Positions 26,570-35,482 are shown, counted from the stretch's first letter. The stretch: 64,000 nt of DNA from Chryseobacterium pennipullorum (GCF_003384725.1 NZ_QNVV01000001.1:310001-374000); one strand, 5' to 3'. Numbers and translations: made by a program. The notes: a model not told the origin generated them from the sequence alone.

Positions 26570-27508
26570 TTAAAAATCTGATTCTTTTTTGGGTGGATCC
26601 GGATATTTGCCTTTACTCGCCTCTCCTACCGTATTGGCGGTCGTCATTGCCACGACAAGATCGTTTAGCATACTACTGGCAGCGGTAGGCGAATTAGGAA
26701 GAAGAACCAGGTTACTTCTGTTGCTGGCTCCTACCGAATGCAACGTATCATAATGCTGGGTCACAACGATAAGTGCTGATGCTTCATGCGAATTGATTTC
26801 CACATTATTCAGCATTCTTACAGACTCTTCCAGTCCTTTAGCAATTTCTCGTCTTTGGTCGGCAATCCCCTGTCCCTGAAGCTTTTTGGATTCTGCTTCA
26901 GCTTTTGCAACAGCTACAATTCTGATTCTCTGTGCTTCCGATTCATATTCTGCAGCGGTTTTTTCTCTTTCCGCAGCATTGATCCTGTTCATGGCATGCT
27001 TTACCTGCTCATCCGGATCAATATCGGTAACCAAAGCTTTGATAATATCATATCCGTAGCTGTTCATGGCATCCTGCAGCTCACTTTTTACTGCGATAGC
27101 CACATCGTCTTTCCTTACAAAAACATCATCCAGTTTCAGTTTCGGAACCTCAGCACGCACCACATCGAATACAAAAGAGGTGATCTGGTTTTCCGGGTTT
27201 TCCAGCCGGTAATAGGCATCTCCCACCTGGCTTCTGATCACCTGGTACTGAACAGATATTTTCATCTTGATAAAAACGTTATCCAGTGTTTTAGTATCAA
27301 TCATGACATCCAGCTGCTGTATTCTCAAATTCAGTCTCTTTGCAATCTGATCGATGATGGGCAGCTTAAGGTGAAGTCCCGAATGTTTTACTCCCCTGAA
27401 CTTTCCGAAACGCTCGATAATAGCTGCTGTTTCCTGTTTAACCACAAAAAACGAAGCAAACAAGATAATAAGCCCGAAGAAAATAACGGGCGCTAAATAA
27501 ATTCCCAT
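26570..27508 (-). CDS. SPFH/stomatin-family membrane protein
   Basis: 312 residues. One N-terminal membrane segment (LAPVIFFGLIILFASFFVV) is followed by the SPFH domain (IIERFGKFRGVKHSGLHLKLP; KISVQYQV; AVKSELQDAMNSYGYDI). Then comes a charged helical stretch (~170-230) and a short low-complexity tail. These proteins form large rings or scaffolds on the inner membrane and control proteases or membrane order. The companion NfeD-type protein often found beside such genes is absent here. It has no operon partner on either side. Confidence 0.85.
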   Translation of the reverse strand: MGIYLAPVIFFGLIILFASFFVVKQETAAIIERFGKFRGVKHSGLHLKLPIIDQIAKRLNLRIQQLDVMIDTKTLDNVFIKMKISVQYQVIRSQVGDAYYRLENPENQITSFVFDVVRAEVPKLKLDDVFVRKDDVAIAVKSELQDAMNSYGYDIIKALVTDIDPDEQVKHAMNRINAAEREKTAAEYESEAQRIRIVAVAKAEAESKKLQGQGIADQRREIAKGLEESVRMLNNVEINSHEASALIVVTQHYDTLHSVGASNRSNLVLLPNSPTAASSMLNDLVVAMTTANTVGEASKGKYPDPPKKESDF

Positions 27509-27670
27509 AGTTTAATTTTTTCTGATAAGTAGTAATTTTTCATGTTTTGTTAAAACCTGCTCCTTATTTATTGACAAGCATTGAGATGTATACGGTTTGT
27601 ACGAATTCATCTTTGTGGCTTATTTTTCAATAAGTTATCATCAGTTATAAATATACTACTTATTTTAAAA

Positions 27671-29029
27671 TTAAACGGTCATTCCGATGTCAATTCCTTT
27701 GATTTTTCGATACAGGTCAGTCGCATAGTTATCCGTCATTCCTGAAACGAAATCAATGATGCCAAGGACTTTCTGGTAATCTGTTCCATTTTCATAGACA
27801 AACTGCTTAGGAAGCAGTTTCAAGGCTTTTTTATCATAGGATTTTCTTTCATCCTCTGCTTTAAGAATAGAGGGAATGAAATGATCCAGCAATTCATACA
27901 TTACATTGTAGCCTGCGTTTTCAATTTCTACAACCGCTTTATGATTGTAAATCTTTTCTACAGAGAAACCGGCAATATCCTGCAGCGCCTTATTTTCCTT
28001 TTTGTAAATATCAAGCAGACCATTGTCAAGATTGCCTTCCAAAATGGTTTCAAAGTTAGCCTTATACATCTCAATCGATTTATTGATAAGGGCATTGATC
28101 ACTTTTGCTCTTAAATAAGAAATCTGCTCATTTTCGTTGGAGATCGAACTTAGTTTGGTTTCGATTCTCTGAACATCATCCGTCTCAGATTTTACCAGTT
28201 CGAAAAATAAATTTTTACAGTCTGCAGTTGAAACAATTCCCAACCGGTGGGCATCCTCCATGTCGATGATGTTATAGCAGATATCATCTGCGGCTTCTAC
28301 CAGCCACACAAACGGATGTCTTTTGAAAATGTGCGGTTCCTCACATTCTGAGATCAGATGGGTTCCTTTAGCAATTTCCAGAAATATATCTTTTTCATTC
28401 TGGAAAAATCCAAACTTTTTCCTGTGAATAATTCCTTTTTTCTTAGCGACCGCTTCACAAGGATATTTTGCAATACTGGCCAAAGTAGAGAAGGTAAGCT
28501 GAATACCTCCGGCGTCTTTCCCTTGCTGCTGCTGGGCCAGGACTCTGATGGCATTGGCATTTCCTTCAAAATTGACCAGATCTGCCCATTCTTTTTCGTG
28601 GAATTTGGGTTTCAGATCTTTTTCATTTCTTTCGAAATAGCTCGCAATCGCATCTTCTCCGGAATGTCCGAAGGCCGGATTTCCCACGTCATGGCATAAA
28701 CATCCCGCCGCAATCACATTTCCTAAATTATAGAGATAAAAGTTTTTTGAATCTTCAGTAAGATCATTTTTATAATCTTCGGCAATAAATTCACCAATAA
28801 TACTTCCCAGACTACGGCCTACTGATGATACTTCCAGTGAGTGAGTGAGCCTGTTGTGTACAAAAACACTTCCCGGAAGCGGAAAAACCTGAGTTTTATT
28901 CTGAAGTCTCCTGAAGGCAGAGGAGAAAATGATTCTGTCGAAATCCCGTTGAAAATCAGTTCTTGAAGCCTTGGTATGTGGATTGTTTCCTGTGCGCTGA
29001 TTGGTAAAAATCTGGTTTAAATTCATCAT
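27671..29029 (-). CDS. dgt: dGTP triphosphohydrolase
   Basis: 452 residues. The HD-domain residues of dGTPases are present: H63 in RLTHSLEVS, H113/D114 in CHDVGNPAFGHSGE, and a later Asp in WLVEAADDICYNIIDMEDA. The start SRTDFQRDFDRIIFSSAFRRLQNKTQ is the usual entry to the fold. The enzyme cleaves dGTP to deoxyguanosine and tripolyphosphate; related HD enzymes lower dNTP pools and can restrict phage. It is a single gene, with 160 bp between its end and the SPFH gene start. No sign of fusion or loss. Confidence 0.9.
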   Translation of the reverse strand: MMNLNQIFTNQRTGNNPHTKASRTDFQRDFDRIIFSSAFRRLQNKTQVFPLPGSVFVHNRLTHSLEVSSVGRSLGSIIGEFIAEDYKNDLTEDSKNFYLYNLGNVIAAGCLCHDVGNPAFGHSGEDAIASYFERNEKDLKPKFHEKEWADLVNFEGNANAIRVLAQQQQGKDAGGIQLTFSTLASIAKYPCEAVAKKKGIIHRKKFGFFQNEKDIFLEIAKGTHLISECEEPHIFKRHPFVWLVEAADDICYNIIDMEDAHRLGIVSTADCKNLFFELVKSETDDVQRIETKLSSISNENEQISYLRAKVINALINKSIEMYKANFETILEGNLDNGLLDIYKKENKALQDIAGFSVEKIYNHKAVVEIENAGYNVMYELLDHFIPSILKAEDERKSYDKKALKLLPKQFVYENGTDYQKVLGIIDFVSGMTDNYATDLYRKIKGIDIGMTV

Positions 29030-29155
29030 TTTTCAAAATTACTTCAAATTTTAATGGTATGGAATAGTATTTAGATTTTTATTAAACAGAACTTTCATTC
29101 AAAAAATCTATTGCGGTCACGACTATTCAGGCATCATAAAGCTGGAAAAATAGTC

Positions 29156-29163
29156 TACATTTG
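29156..29163 (+). promoter_or_regulatory. -7 box for the methyltransferase gene
   Basis: TACATTTG matches TAnnTTTG exactly, 69 bp before the ATG at 29232. There is no convincing -33 TTG. Confidence 0.35.
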
Positions 29164-29231
29164 ATAAGACGAATGAAACCGGTGAACATCTACGATTCGT
29201 CTTCATCCGGATTTTTAAAATTCCTTTTACT

Positions 29232-29861
29232 ATGACAGACAATACATGGCTAGACAGATGGGATGAGCGATACAGCAACGAAGAGTTTGCGTATGGTATA
29301 GAACCCAATCATTACCTGAAAGAACAACTCTCCCGGTTAGAACCCGGCTCCATACTTTTTCCTGCGGAAGGTGAAGGACGAAATGCCGTTTTTGCAGCAA
29401 CACAGGGATGGCAGGTTTCTGCTTTCGATATCAGTGCCAATGGAAGAAAGAAAGCTTTACAACTGGCACAACATCAAAAAACAACAATCGATTATCAGGT
29501 GGGAGAACTTTCAGCTTTGAATTATCAGGAAGGGCAGTTTGACGCCATTGCCCTTATCTATGCTCATTTTCCGGCAGCGATTAAGTCTCCTATACACCAG
29601 ATGTTAAACCAATATCTTCGAAAGGGAGGATATATAATTTTCGAAGCTTTCAGTAAAAATCATCTTGAATATATTGCAAAGAATGAAAAAGTAGGCGGAC
29701 CGAAGGATATAGAATCATTATTCTCTATAGATGAAATTAAGACTGACTTCCCGGATTATCATATTATAGAATTATCGGAAACTGAAATTGAACTTAAGGA
29801 AGGCTTATATCACAACGGAACAGGTTCTGTAGTTCGCTTTGTGGGCCAAAAGCCGGTCTGA
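29232..29861 (+). CDS. class I SAM-dependent methyltransferase
   Basis: 209 residues. After the start [17 protein letters not shown] comes [18 protein letters not shown], a glycine-rich motif I of the E/DxGxGxG type used to bind S-adenosylmethionine. [15 protein letters not shown] is the motif II acidic loop, and [13 protein letters not shown] is motif IV. The layout resembles TehB-like or thiopurine-type small-molecule methyltransferases. The acceptor is unknown. Its stop is 97 bp before the DNA glycosylase gene on the same strand. Confidence 0.8.
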   Translation: MTDNTWLDRWDERYSNEEFAYGIEPNHYLKEQLSRLEPGSILFPAEGEGRNAVFAATQGWQVSAFDISANGRKKALQLAQHQKTTIDYQVGELSALNYQEGQFDAIALIYAHFPAAIKSPIHQMLNQYLRKGGYIIFEAFSKNHLEYIAKNEKVGGPKDIESLFSIDEIKTDFPDYHIIELSETEIELKEGLYHNGTGSVVRFVGQKPV

Positions 29862-29958
29862 ATGGTACCACAGGTATTTTACACAAGTTTATTGGGGATA
29901 AACTTCAGGTTGTATGCGGTATGGAATGCTATTTGGATCTTTATCTTAAAATAAAATT

Positions 29959-30711
29959 ATGCCTGAAGGTCCCTCCATCCTATTAATGAAAGAAAACCTG
30001 CAGCCTTTTGTCGGTCAGAAAGTCACAGAAGCTTCAGGAAATGCGAAGTTTGACAAAGAGCCGTTGATTGGCCAGACCCTGCTGGAAATCCGTACTTATG
30101 GGAAGCAGACTTATCTTGTTTTTGAAAAAGCCGCAGTCAGGATCCATTTGCTGATGTTCGGTTCTTATAGCATTGACGAGCAGACAAAACCCGACAAAAG
30201 TCTGCGTCTGGCCCTTCTTTTTTCAAAGGGAGGAATGTATTTTTATACCTGCTCCGTGAAATCTGTTGAATTAGAATTCCTGGCCTCCATTGATTGGGAA
30301 GCGGATATAATGAGTGATGCATGGAGTCCTGAAAATGCATTGAAAAAACTGAAGGCTAATCCCAAAATGATGGTGTGTGATGCACTGATGGATCAGAATA
30401 TATTTTCGGGAGTAGGAAATATTATTAAAAATGAGGTTCTATTTAGAATTAAAGTTCAGCCGGAAAGCCTGGTCGGAGGCCTTCCCCTTAAAAAGAAAAA
30501 AGAACTGATTGCCGAAGCGAGAAACTACAGCTTTGACTTCCTGGAGTGGAAAAGAGAGTTTGTTTTGAAAAAACACTGGCTCGTCCATACTCGCTCTGTA
30601 TGTCCTATATGCGGACAAAAGCTGGTTAAGAAACAAACCGGGGTTGGAAAAAGGAGAAGCTTCTATTGTGAAAAAGATCAGAAACGCTATTCAATAAAGG
30701 AAGGTTCTTAG
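29959..30711 (+). CDS. Nei/Fpg-family DNA glycosylase, zinc finger lacking its last Cys
   Basis: 250 residues. The N-terminus MPEGPS supplies the catalytic Pro2 and Glu3 of the family; LMDQNIFSGVGNIIKNEVL is the helix-two-turn-helix DNA-binding segment. The enzyme removes oxidised bases and nicks the strand. The C-terminal zinc finger starts CPICG and continues to YCEKD, where the family normally ends CxxC: the fourth ligand is Asp (GAT) here. Zinc could still be held by Asp, or the finger could work without metal as in some eukaryotic Nei-like proteins. Otherwise the length and domains are normal. Single gene, convergent with the response regulator. Confidence 0.85.
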   Translation: MPEGPSILLMKENLQPFVGQKVTEASGNAKFDKEPLIGQTLLEIRTYGKQTYLVFEKAAVRIHLLMFGSYSIDEQTKPDKSLRLALLFSKGGMYFYTCSVKSVELEFLASIDWEADIMSDAWSPENALKKLKANPKMMVCDALMDQNIFSGVGNIIKNEVLFRIKVQPESLVGGLPLKKKKELIAEARNYSFDFLEWKREFVLKKHWLVHTRSVCPICGQKLVKKQTGVGKRRSFYCEKDQKRYSIKEGS

Positions 30712-30739
30712 CAGCTCGCTTTTTACTCATTAACAGATG

Positions 30740-31462
30740 CTAGTCTGAGTTCAGATGACCACCGGCAAATCTTGTAAAAAACTCTGATCTGTAGACCTCG
30801 CCAAGAGGGATCTCGGAGTCTTCGATGTATAGGGTATGGTTATCGAATGAATCAATATAATTCATATTGACAACATACGATTTACTGACTCTTATGAAGG
30901 TTTCACCGGAAATTTTCTGATGAATGGTTTTCAGATTCATTGCAGTAATCAGTTTCTGGCCTTTGGTGTGGATCACCACATAATCTTTAAGTCCTTCTAT
31001 GAACTTTATATCCGAAAAATTGATTTTATAAAATCTACGATCTGCTTTGATGAACAAAAAGTCTGCAGTGTTCGACTCTACTGTATTTTTCACTGTATCT
31101 CTAGACAAAAGTTCGGTGTAGAGTACCGCTTTGTCAATCGCTTTTTTCAGTCTCTGGGGATCTATAGGCTTCAAAATATAGTCCACCGCATCCAGCTCAT
31201 AGCTCTTCAATGCATACTGGGAATAGGCTGTGGTAAAGATGATCAATGATTTTTCAGGAAGCATTTCTGCAAACTCAAGGCCTGTTACCATAGGCATTTC
31301 GATATCGAGAAAGATAAGATCCACCTCATTGTTTTTCAGAAAGTCGAGCGCAGCGGGAGCACTTGGAAATTCACCAAGGATCTCAATACTGGAAATTTCA
31401 GTGATCATCGATCTCATTTCTGCTCTTGCCAGGGGTTCATCATCCACAATAATACAATTCAT
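30740..31462 (-). CDS. LytTR-family response regulator
   Basis: 240 residues from the ATG at 31462 (a GTG one codon earlier is also possible). Receiver domain: acidic pocket DDE at 7-9, phosphoacceptor D53 in LIFLDIEMP, Lys in YILKPID (~103). From ~140 to the end is a LytTR DNA-binding domain (FIKADRRFYKINFSDIKFIEGLKDYVVIHT; SYVVNMNYID), which binds direct repeats about two helical turns apart. The start overlaps the stop of the sensor kinase by one base (TGATG), so translation is coupled. It is the likely binder of the boxes at 32599-32675. Confidence 0.9.
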   Translation of the reverse strand: MNCIIVDDEPLARAEMRSMITEISSIEILGEFPSAPAALDFLKNNEVDLIFLDIEMPMVTGLEFAEMLPEKSLIIFTTAYSQYALKSYELDAVDYILKPIDPQRLKKAIDKAVLYTELLSRDTVKNTVESNTADFLFIKADRRFYKINFSDIKFIEGLKDYVVIHTKGQKLITAMNLKTIHQKISGETFIRVSKSYVVNMNYIDSFDNHTLYIEDSEIPLGEVYRSEFFTRFAGGHLNSD

Positions 31463-32538
31463 CACACGGGAATTTTTAAATTGACAATATATTCTTTTTC
31501 ACCTGATTCTATCTCCAGGTTAAACGTTTTGCTGTAGAGCAGTTCCAGCCTTCTGGTGATATTCGCAAGGCCTAGCCCGCTGCTTTTTTTGTCTGAAACA
31601 GCATAGCCTGCACTTTTTGAATTGATACACCTAAAGTGAAGCTGGTTATTTTCAATACTGATTCTGATATGTACATACGACTTCCCTCCACTAATGTCAA
31701 CACTATGTTTTACGGCATTTTCCACGAAAGTAGTGAAGAGATTGGGTGGAATAAAAGTACTATTGATCAATCTTTTATCAACATCGGCTTGAATATCAAA
31801 AGAGAAATGATCGCGTCTTATTTTTTCCAGGTTTAAAAAATTGGATAAAAACTCAACTTCTGAAGTCAGCAAGGTTTTTTCTTCACTGTTTTCATACAGC
31901 TGATATCTGAGAAATTCTGAAAGCTTAACGATAACCACTGAAGCTTTCGTCGGATCGGTACGGATCAGTGCTTTTACGTTGTTCAGCATATTAAACAGAA
32001 AATGGGGATTGATCTGGTTTCTGAGCTCATTCAGCTCCATATTCAGGGTAAGATTGCTCAGCTCATTGATCCGTTTATTATCATTGATCCACTTCTGCAG
32101 AAGCTTTATGGTAGTCGTGGTCAGAATAATCGGAATACACATCAGGACCCCTTCATAGATGCCTCCTTTTTCGTTTTCTCTCAAAATATTTTTTATCCGG
32201 AAGTCTGCAAAGAGATGTTTAAAACCCAATCCAATAAAATTGAGCCCTACCACCCCCATAAGTACAAGCAGCACAAGATAGGTGAGATATTTTGTTCTAA
32301 AGAAAAACCGGGGGACCAACACATAGATATTAATGTAAACCATCGTAATGAGTATGGTATATACAAAGAATAAAACATAGTACTGATACATTCCTGCATA
32401 CCAATGCCAGAACCTCGCGCTGTACAGCAAAAAGAAAAAGAAGATAAGAAAGAGCAAATGCCTTCGGAATCCATACTTCGCTTCCACCAAAAAATCCATC
32501 ACAAAGGTTTCTTCAAATTTCCACGGACTGTATTTCAT
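31462..32538 (-). CDS. LytS/YehU-type sensor histidine kinase
   Basis: 358 residues. Four membrane segments (~28-45, 53-72, 84-104, 128-147), then the His_kinase domain with NQINPHFLFN (His179), the N-box NLFTTFVENAVKHS and the G-box SGLGLANITRRLELL. There is no separate periplasmic sensor domain, so the signal is probably read in the membrane. It leads the operon with the LytTR regulator; 60 bp upstream lies the symmetric repeat array at 32599-32675. In this family the pair often controls envelope or metabolite-responsive genes; here the target is not known. Confidence 0.9.
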   Translation of the reverse strand: MKYSPWKFEETFVMDFLVEAKYGFRRHLLFLIFFFFLLYSARFWHWYAGMYQYYVLFFVYTILITMVYINIYVLVPRFFFRTKYLTYLVLLVLMGVVGLNFIGLGFKHLFADFRIKNILRENEKGGIYEGVLMCIPIILTTTTIKLLQKWINDNKRINELSNLTLNMELNELRNQINPHFLFNMLNNVKALIRTDPTKASVVIVKLSEFLRYQLYENSEEKTLLTSEVEFLSNFLNLEKIRRDHFSFDIQADVDKRLINSTFIPPNLFTTFVENAVKHSVDISGGKSYVHIRISIENNQLHFRCINSKSAGYAVSDKKSSGLGLANITRRLELLYSKTFNLEIESGEKEYIVNLKIPV

Positions 32539-32598
32539 ACGATAGACTTATTTTATCATTAACAAAAATACACAATAACGCAAATTACAACTGCTTTA

Positions 32599-32675
32599 TT
32601 ATACAAAACCTCTATTTTATTATACCAATGATCTGCCTGGGGGATTTTGTATAAAATACTGGCCGTTTGGTATAA
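32599..32675. promoter_or_regulatory. symmetric four-box array, probable LytTR operator
   Basis: Four copies of a GTATAA core: two on the minus strand (TTATAC at 32599-32604 and 32620-32625) and two on the plus strand (GTATAA at 32649-32654 and 32670-32675). Within each pair the spacing is exactly 21 bp, and the whole array is mirror-symmetric about 32637. Flanking bases extend the match to TTTNGTATAA. LytTR regulators are known to bind direct repeats spaced by 21 bp. Its place between the kinase start (32538) and the gene at 32731 fits divergent control. Confidence 0.6.
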
Positions 32676-32730
32676 AAACAAATTTGCCATACACTTTTCT
32701 GTATTCCTTTGCGCTGTAAAATGAACACAT

Positions 32731-33159
32731 ATGGAATTAACAGATTTTCACGAACTGACTCAGGAAATATCATCAGAATGCTTTTTTATGACAGAAGCTC
32801 AACAGGAAGAAAAGGTGATACAGCTCATTGATCTTCACCATTTTGTAGAATGCTTTGATCGTAACATAAAAATTCTCAGCTACCTCCACCATCCCATTAA
32901 TATCATTGAGTATCAGGGAACTAAAACAGGAATTCTTTTTTGTGATCTGAAACATGCTGCTGTGCCGGACAGTAATGCTTCCGAGGAATTCAGAAGAAGG
33001 TACGGGCTCTCGGAGCTCTGGTTTGTTTTTGTAGAGGAGACCTCCATTCCGGACACAGCCATCTATACAGATGCAATTATTGAAAACAGTCTGGATATCT
33101 TTTATGAAAAGATTTTTACTTTCAATTTTTTTCAATCGGTCATCCACCCTTTAAAATAA
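32731..33159 (+). CDS. hypothetical protein next to the operator array
   Basis: 142 residues, no signal peptide or membrane segment. It begins MELTDFHELT and has a mid-segment LSELWFVFVEETSIPDTAIYTD. I recognise no domain. A hairpin lies 50 bp after its stop (TCGGAACT / AGTTCCGA at 33210-33217 and 33227-33234) without a clear T run. Its only clue is position: it starts 55 bp after the right half of the symmetric boxes, so it may be the direct target of the two-component system. Confidence 0.6.
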   Translation: MELTDFHELTQEISSECFFMTEAQQEEKVIQLIDLHHFVECFDRNIKILSYLHHPINIIEYQGTKTGILFCDLKHAAVPDSNASEEFRRRYGLSELWFVFVEETSIPDTAIYTDAIIENSLDIFYEKIFTFNFFQSVIHPLK

Positions 33160-33424
33160 ACTTCTAAAATAAATGGCCCCCACTGAATTTATTTTTGATT
33201 TTTGCAATATCGGAACTTATTTCCGTAGTTCCGAAATCGGGAGATTAAAAAAAAATTAAAATTTTTTCTCTCCTGCATTTAACCATTCTTATAAAATACA
33301 ATCCAATCTTCATAAAAACACAAGCCAGGAATTCTCTTTCATGAAAAATCTTATTACCTCGCATGCCAATGATTGATGAAACGATTTCAGGATTTTAGTA
33401 TAAGAATTTAGTAAAAAATAGAAT

Positions 33425-34081
33425 ATGCCTGTACCCAAACAAATATTTCAAACATTCAGAACGGAAAAACTTCCGTTAATTACCAGATATTACATATGGC
33501 GGATGAAAAGAAAAAATCCCGAGTACCAGTATTTCTTTTACACAGACCGCGATATTGAAAAGTTTCTCACGGAGGAGTTTCCGCCCCGGTATATTGAAAA
33601 CTATAACAAGCTAACAATTGGTGCGGCAAAGGCTGATTTTTTCAGATATGCCATCCTGTATAAAAAAGGAGGGATCTATCTGGATATAGACAGTACGGTC
33701 ACAAAGCCTTTCAGAATGTTGATTAAGGAGCATGATGAGGCGATTATCAGTCGGGAAAGACATGACAATCTCTACGTTCAATGGGCGCTAATCTTCAATA
33801 AGGATCATAAGTTTTTGAAGGAAACCCTTGAAATCATGCTGGATAATATAGAAAACCACCGCTACCCTAATGATGTACATGCTACTACAGGCCCCACCGT
33901 ATTCAGTAAAGGGATCAGGCAGGCACTGAGAGAAGATTCGGATATTCCTTTTACCATATTTGATGGAATTGAATTCCGCGGGTATCTGAAATTCAAATAT
34001 AAGCTGGGCAAATTCTTTTTATACAAAAACAGATCTCACCACTGGAAACAACAACAAATGCGGCAGGACATCATTATCTAA
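33425..34081 (+). CDS. GT32-family glycosyltransferase
   Basis: 218 residues. Start IPKQIFQTFRT-type (here PVPKQIFQTFRT), then KADFFRYAILYKKGGIYLDIDS: the DxD sugar-nucleotide motif (DID, 87-89) of the OCH1/GT32 group. ATTGPTVFSKGI near 154 is the usual later motif. These enzymes add a hexose to glycans or lipids; in bacteria they mostly act on capsule or LPS. No polysaccharide locus surrounds it. The stop overlaps that of the opposite SMR gene by 4 bp. Confidence 0.85.
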   Translation: MPVPKQIFQTFRTEKLPLITRYYIWRMKRKNPEYQYFFYTDRDIEKFLTEEFPPRYIENYNKLTIGAAKADFFRYAILYKKGGIYLDIDSTVTKPFRMLIKEHDEAIISRERHDNLYVQWALIFNKDHKFLKETLEIMLDNIENHRYPNDVHATTGPTVFSKGIRQALREDSDIPFTIFDGIEFRGYLKFKYKLGKFFLYKNRSHHWKQQQMRQDIII

Positions 34082-34413
34082 TGAGTCCCCATCTTTGAAA
34101 ATACGTTGATAACCACCACCCCGATTACAATAAGGGCTATTCCTATAATGGCAGGAAGGTCCGGAACCTGTTTGAATGCAATAACTCCAATCATGGTTAT
34201 AAAAACAATACCCACCCCGGACCAGATGGCGTATGTAATTCCTACAGGAATCTGGCGAAGGGTAAGACTCAGAAAATAAAAAGCGCAGGCATATCCGATT
34301 ACCGTTATTACAGAGGGTAATAGCTTGGAAAATTCCTCAGATTTTTTAAGGAAAGTAGTCGCGATGATTTCAAATACAATCGCCAAAGCAAGAAAAATAT
34401 AACTGCGTCCCAT
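34078..34413 (-). CDS. small multidrug resistance (SMR) transporter
   Basis: 111 residues from the ATG at 34413; an in-frame extension to 34485 adds 24 residues without family match. Four membrane helices: IFLALAIVFEIIATTFLKKSE (the conserved Glu of EmrE in helix 1), SVITVIGYACAFYFLSLTL, GITYAIWSGVGIVFITMIGV and AIIGIALIVIGVVVIN. These proteins work as dimers that swap protons for cationic drugs, guanidinium or polyamines. The YAIWSG signature of helix 3 fits the Qac/Gdx families. Which substrate cannot be told. It ends tail-to-tail with the glycosyltransferase. Confidence 0.85.
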   Translation of the reverse strand: MGRSYIFLALAIVFEIIATTFLKKSEEFSKLLPSVITVIGYACAFYFLSLTLRQIPVGITYAIWSGVGIVFITMIGVIAFKQVPDLPAIIGIALIVIGVVVINVFSKMGTH

Positions 34414-35097
34414 ATATTTATTATTTATACAAAAGTAGTAAAGTGCTGGTGTCATTCCAAAAATGAAACTGACTGGTGTACCCATTTATTCTAAATGACA
34501 GCCTATATGCTTCATTTTGGGTATAATGAATTCCAAAAAATCCCCTTAGCTCTTTTCTGCAAGTATTTTTTTCATAAGTCACGTATTTTTAAGTCAATTC
34601 AATTGTACCACTCTATCCCGTTCATCAGAAAATACGCCGGCAAACATCTTTATTCTTACATTGTGACCAGCATTCTATATTTTCTTCTGTCATGAAATGT
34701 GACACCTGACAAAAATTCCTGCCGAAAAACAGGCATTAAAAATAAATTTTCTTAACATCAAATTCTGTTTCAGGAGGAAAATATTCAGTCTGAAAATGCG
34801 ATTCAAAGCAATACTATGCTTTGCATTATTTATTATTTGTTTTATCAACTCCACTATAGAAGTCGATAAACGATTATCATTTTTATATAATTTTAAATAA
34901 ATAACAATAAAAGTGTTAATAAATTTTCGATAACACATTAATTTAATGTAAACAAAATTTTACCAATACCTAAACAACAAGCACTGTAATACACTGATAT
35001 ACATCATAGTATTTTACTTTGGCACATGATTTGAAAGTAGTAATATTGCAATTGAAATATTAATAAAAAATAGTCAAATAATTAAAAATAATACAAA
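34414..35097. other. AT-rich intergenic region, 684 bp
   Basis: No frame looks coding; the two longest (34495-34695 plus, 34690-34938 minus) lack codon-use or family support. Small hairpins occur: CAAAGCA / TGCTTTG (34804-34810, 34817-34823), GATAA / TTATC (34865-34878), GTGTTA / TAACAC (34913-34918, 34931-34936). The promoter of the 26-aa gene should be at its right end; TTTACTTTGG near 35015 is one base short of the TAnnTTTG box. Confidence 0.4.
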
Positions 35098-35178
35098 ATG
35101 GTAACTTACATCGGTATCGCAACATGTTTAGTAGTGTTCACATCATATTTCATGACAGCAAGAAGAGAAAGAAACTAA
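35098..35178 (+). CDS. 26-residue hydrophobic peptide
   Basis: ATG at 35098, stop TAA at 35176-35178. The peptide starts MVTYIGIATCLVVFTSY, one membrane-spanning helix, and ends in the polar, basic tail ARRERN. The size and layout (single hydrophobic helix, charged end) resemble type I toxins such as TisB or Fst, or small regulatory membrane peptides. Nothing else is encoded between it and a terminator at 35338-35372; a three-way-junction-like RNA element follows at 35225. I infer a short transcript of about 300 nt. Possible roles are a type I toxin, a small membrane regulator, or a stress peptide; the coding call itself rests only on the frame, start context AAAATG and composition. Confidence 0.45.
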   Translation: MVTYIGIATCLVVFTSYFMTARRERN

Positions 35179-35224
35179 TTCAAAATACAATAAGCCTATA
35201 GAACATCTATACTCATTATATTGT

Positions 35225-35295
35225 TTTATGTTTTTAGTCTGAGAGATCAGATTGCTCTTTTACTCAACAGGAGTAAAAGGGCCCAAAAACATAAA
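35225..35295 (+). ncRNA. three-way-junction structured RNA element
   Basis: Three helices fit together without gaps. P1 TTTATGTTTTT (35225-35235) pairs with AAAAACATAAA (35285-35295), 11 bp. P2 is 7 bp (35236-35242 with 35247-35253, one G-T) capped by a GAGA tetraloop of the GNRA class. P3 is 12 bp (35254-35265 with 35271-35282, one G-T) with loop AACAG. Only CC separates P3 from the P1 return strand. It is 47 nt after the 26-aa gene and 43 nt before a terminator. It could be a 3'-UTR structure, a trans-acting RNA, or a small inverted-repeat element. Confidence 0.4.
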
Positions 35296-35337
35296 CAGAA
35301 AGATCTTAGTTTCATAACAAATTTTTATATCCAACGA

Positions 35338-35372
35338 ATAAAGCCGGCCGCAAGTCTGGCTTTATTTTTTTT
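35338..35372 (+). terminator. terminator of the peptide/RNA transcript
   Basis: An 8-bp stem ATAAAGCC / GGCTTTAT (35338-35345, 35358-35365) merges into a run of eight T (35365-35372). It separates this transcript from the AAA ATPase gene at 35483. Confidence 0.7.
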
Positions 35373-35482
35373 CTCCAAATATTTTGCGGTTGTCACTCCC
35401 TGGTCTACCTCTTTATTATTATTCAGGATTCCTTCACTCATGCTGTAAAGTTTTATCTTTGTTGAATATTTTAATCGTCATT

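Noticed and set aside
32545..32730. Plain promoter TATA-like repeats
   Set aside because: The exact 21-bp phasing and mirror symmetry are better explained as an operator; kept as such.
34495..34938. Two open frames in the AT-rich gap
   Set aside because: No start context, family, or protein-like composition; overlapping low-complexity AT sequence explains them.
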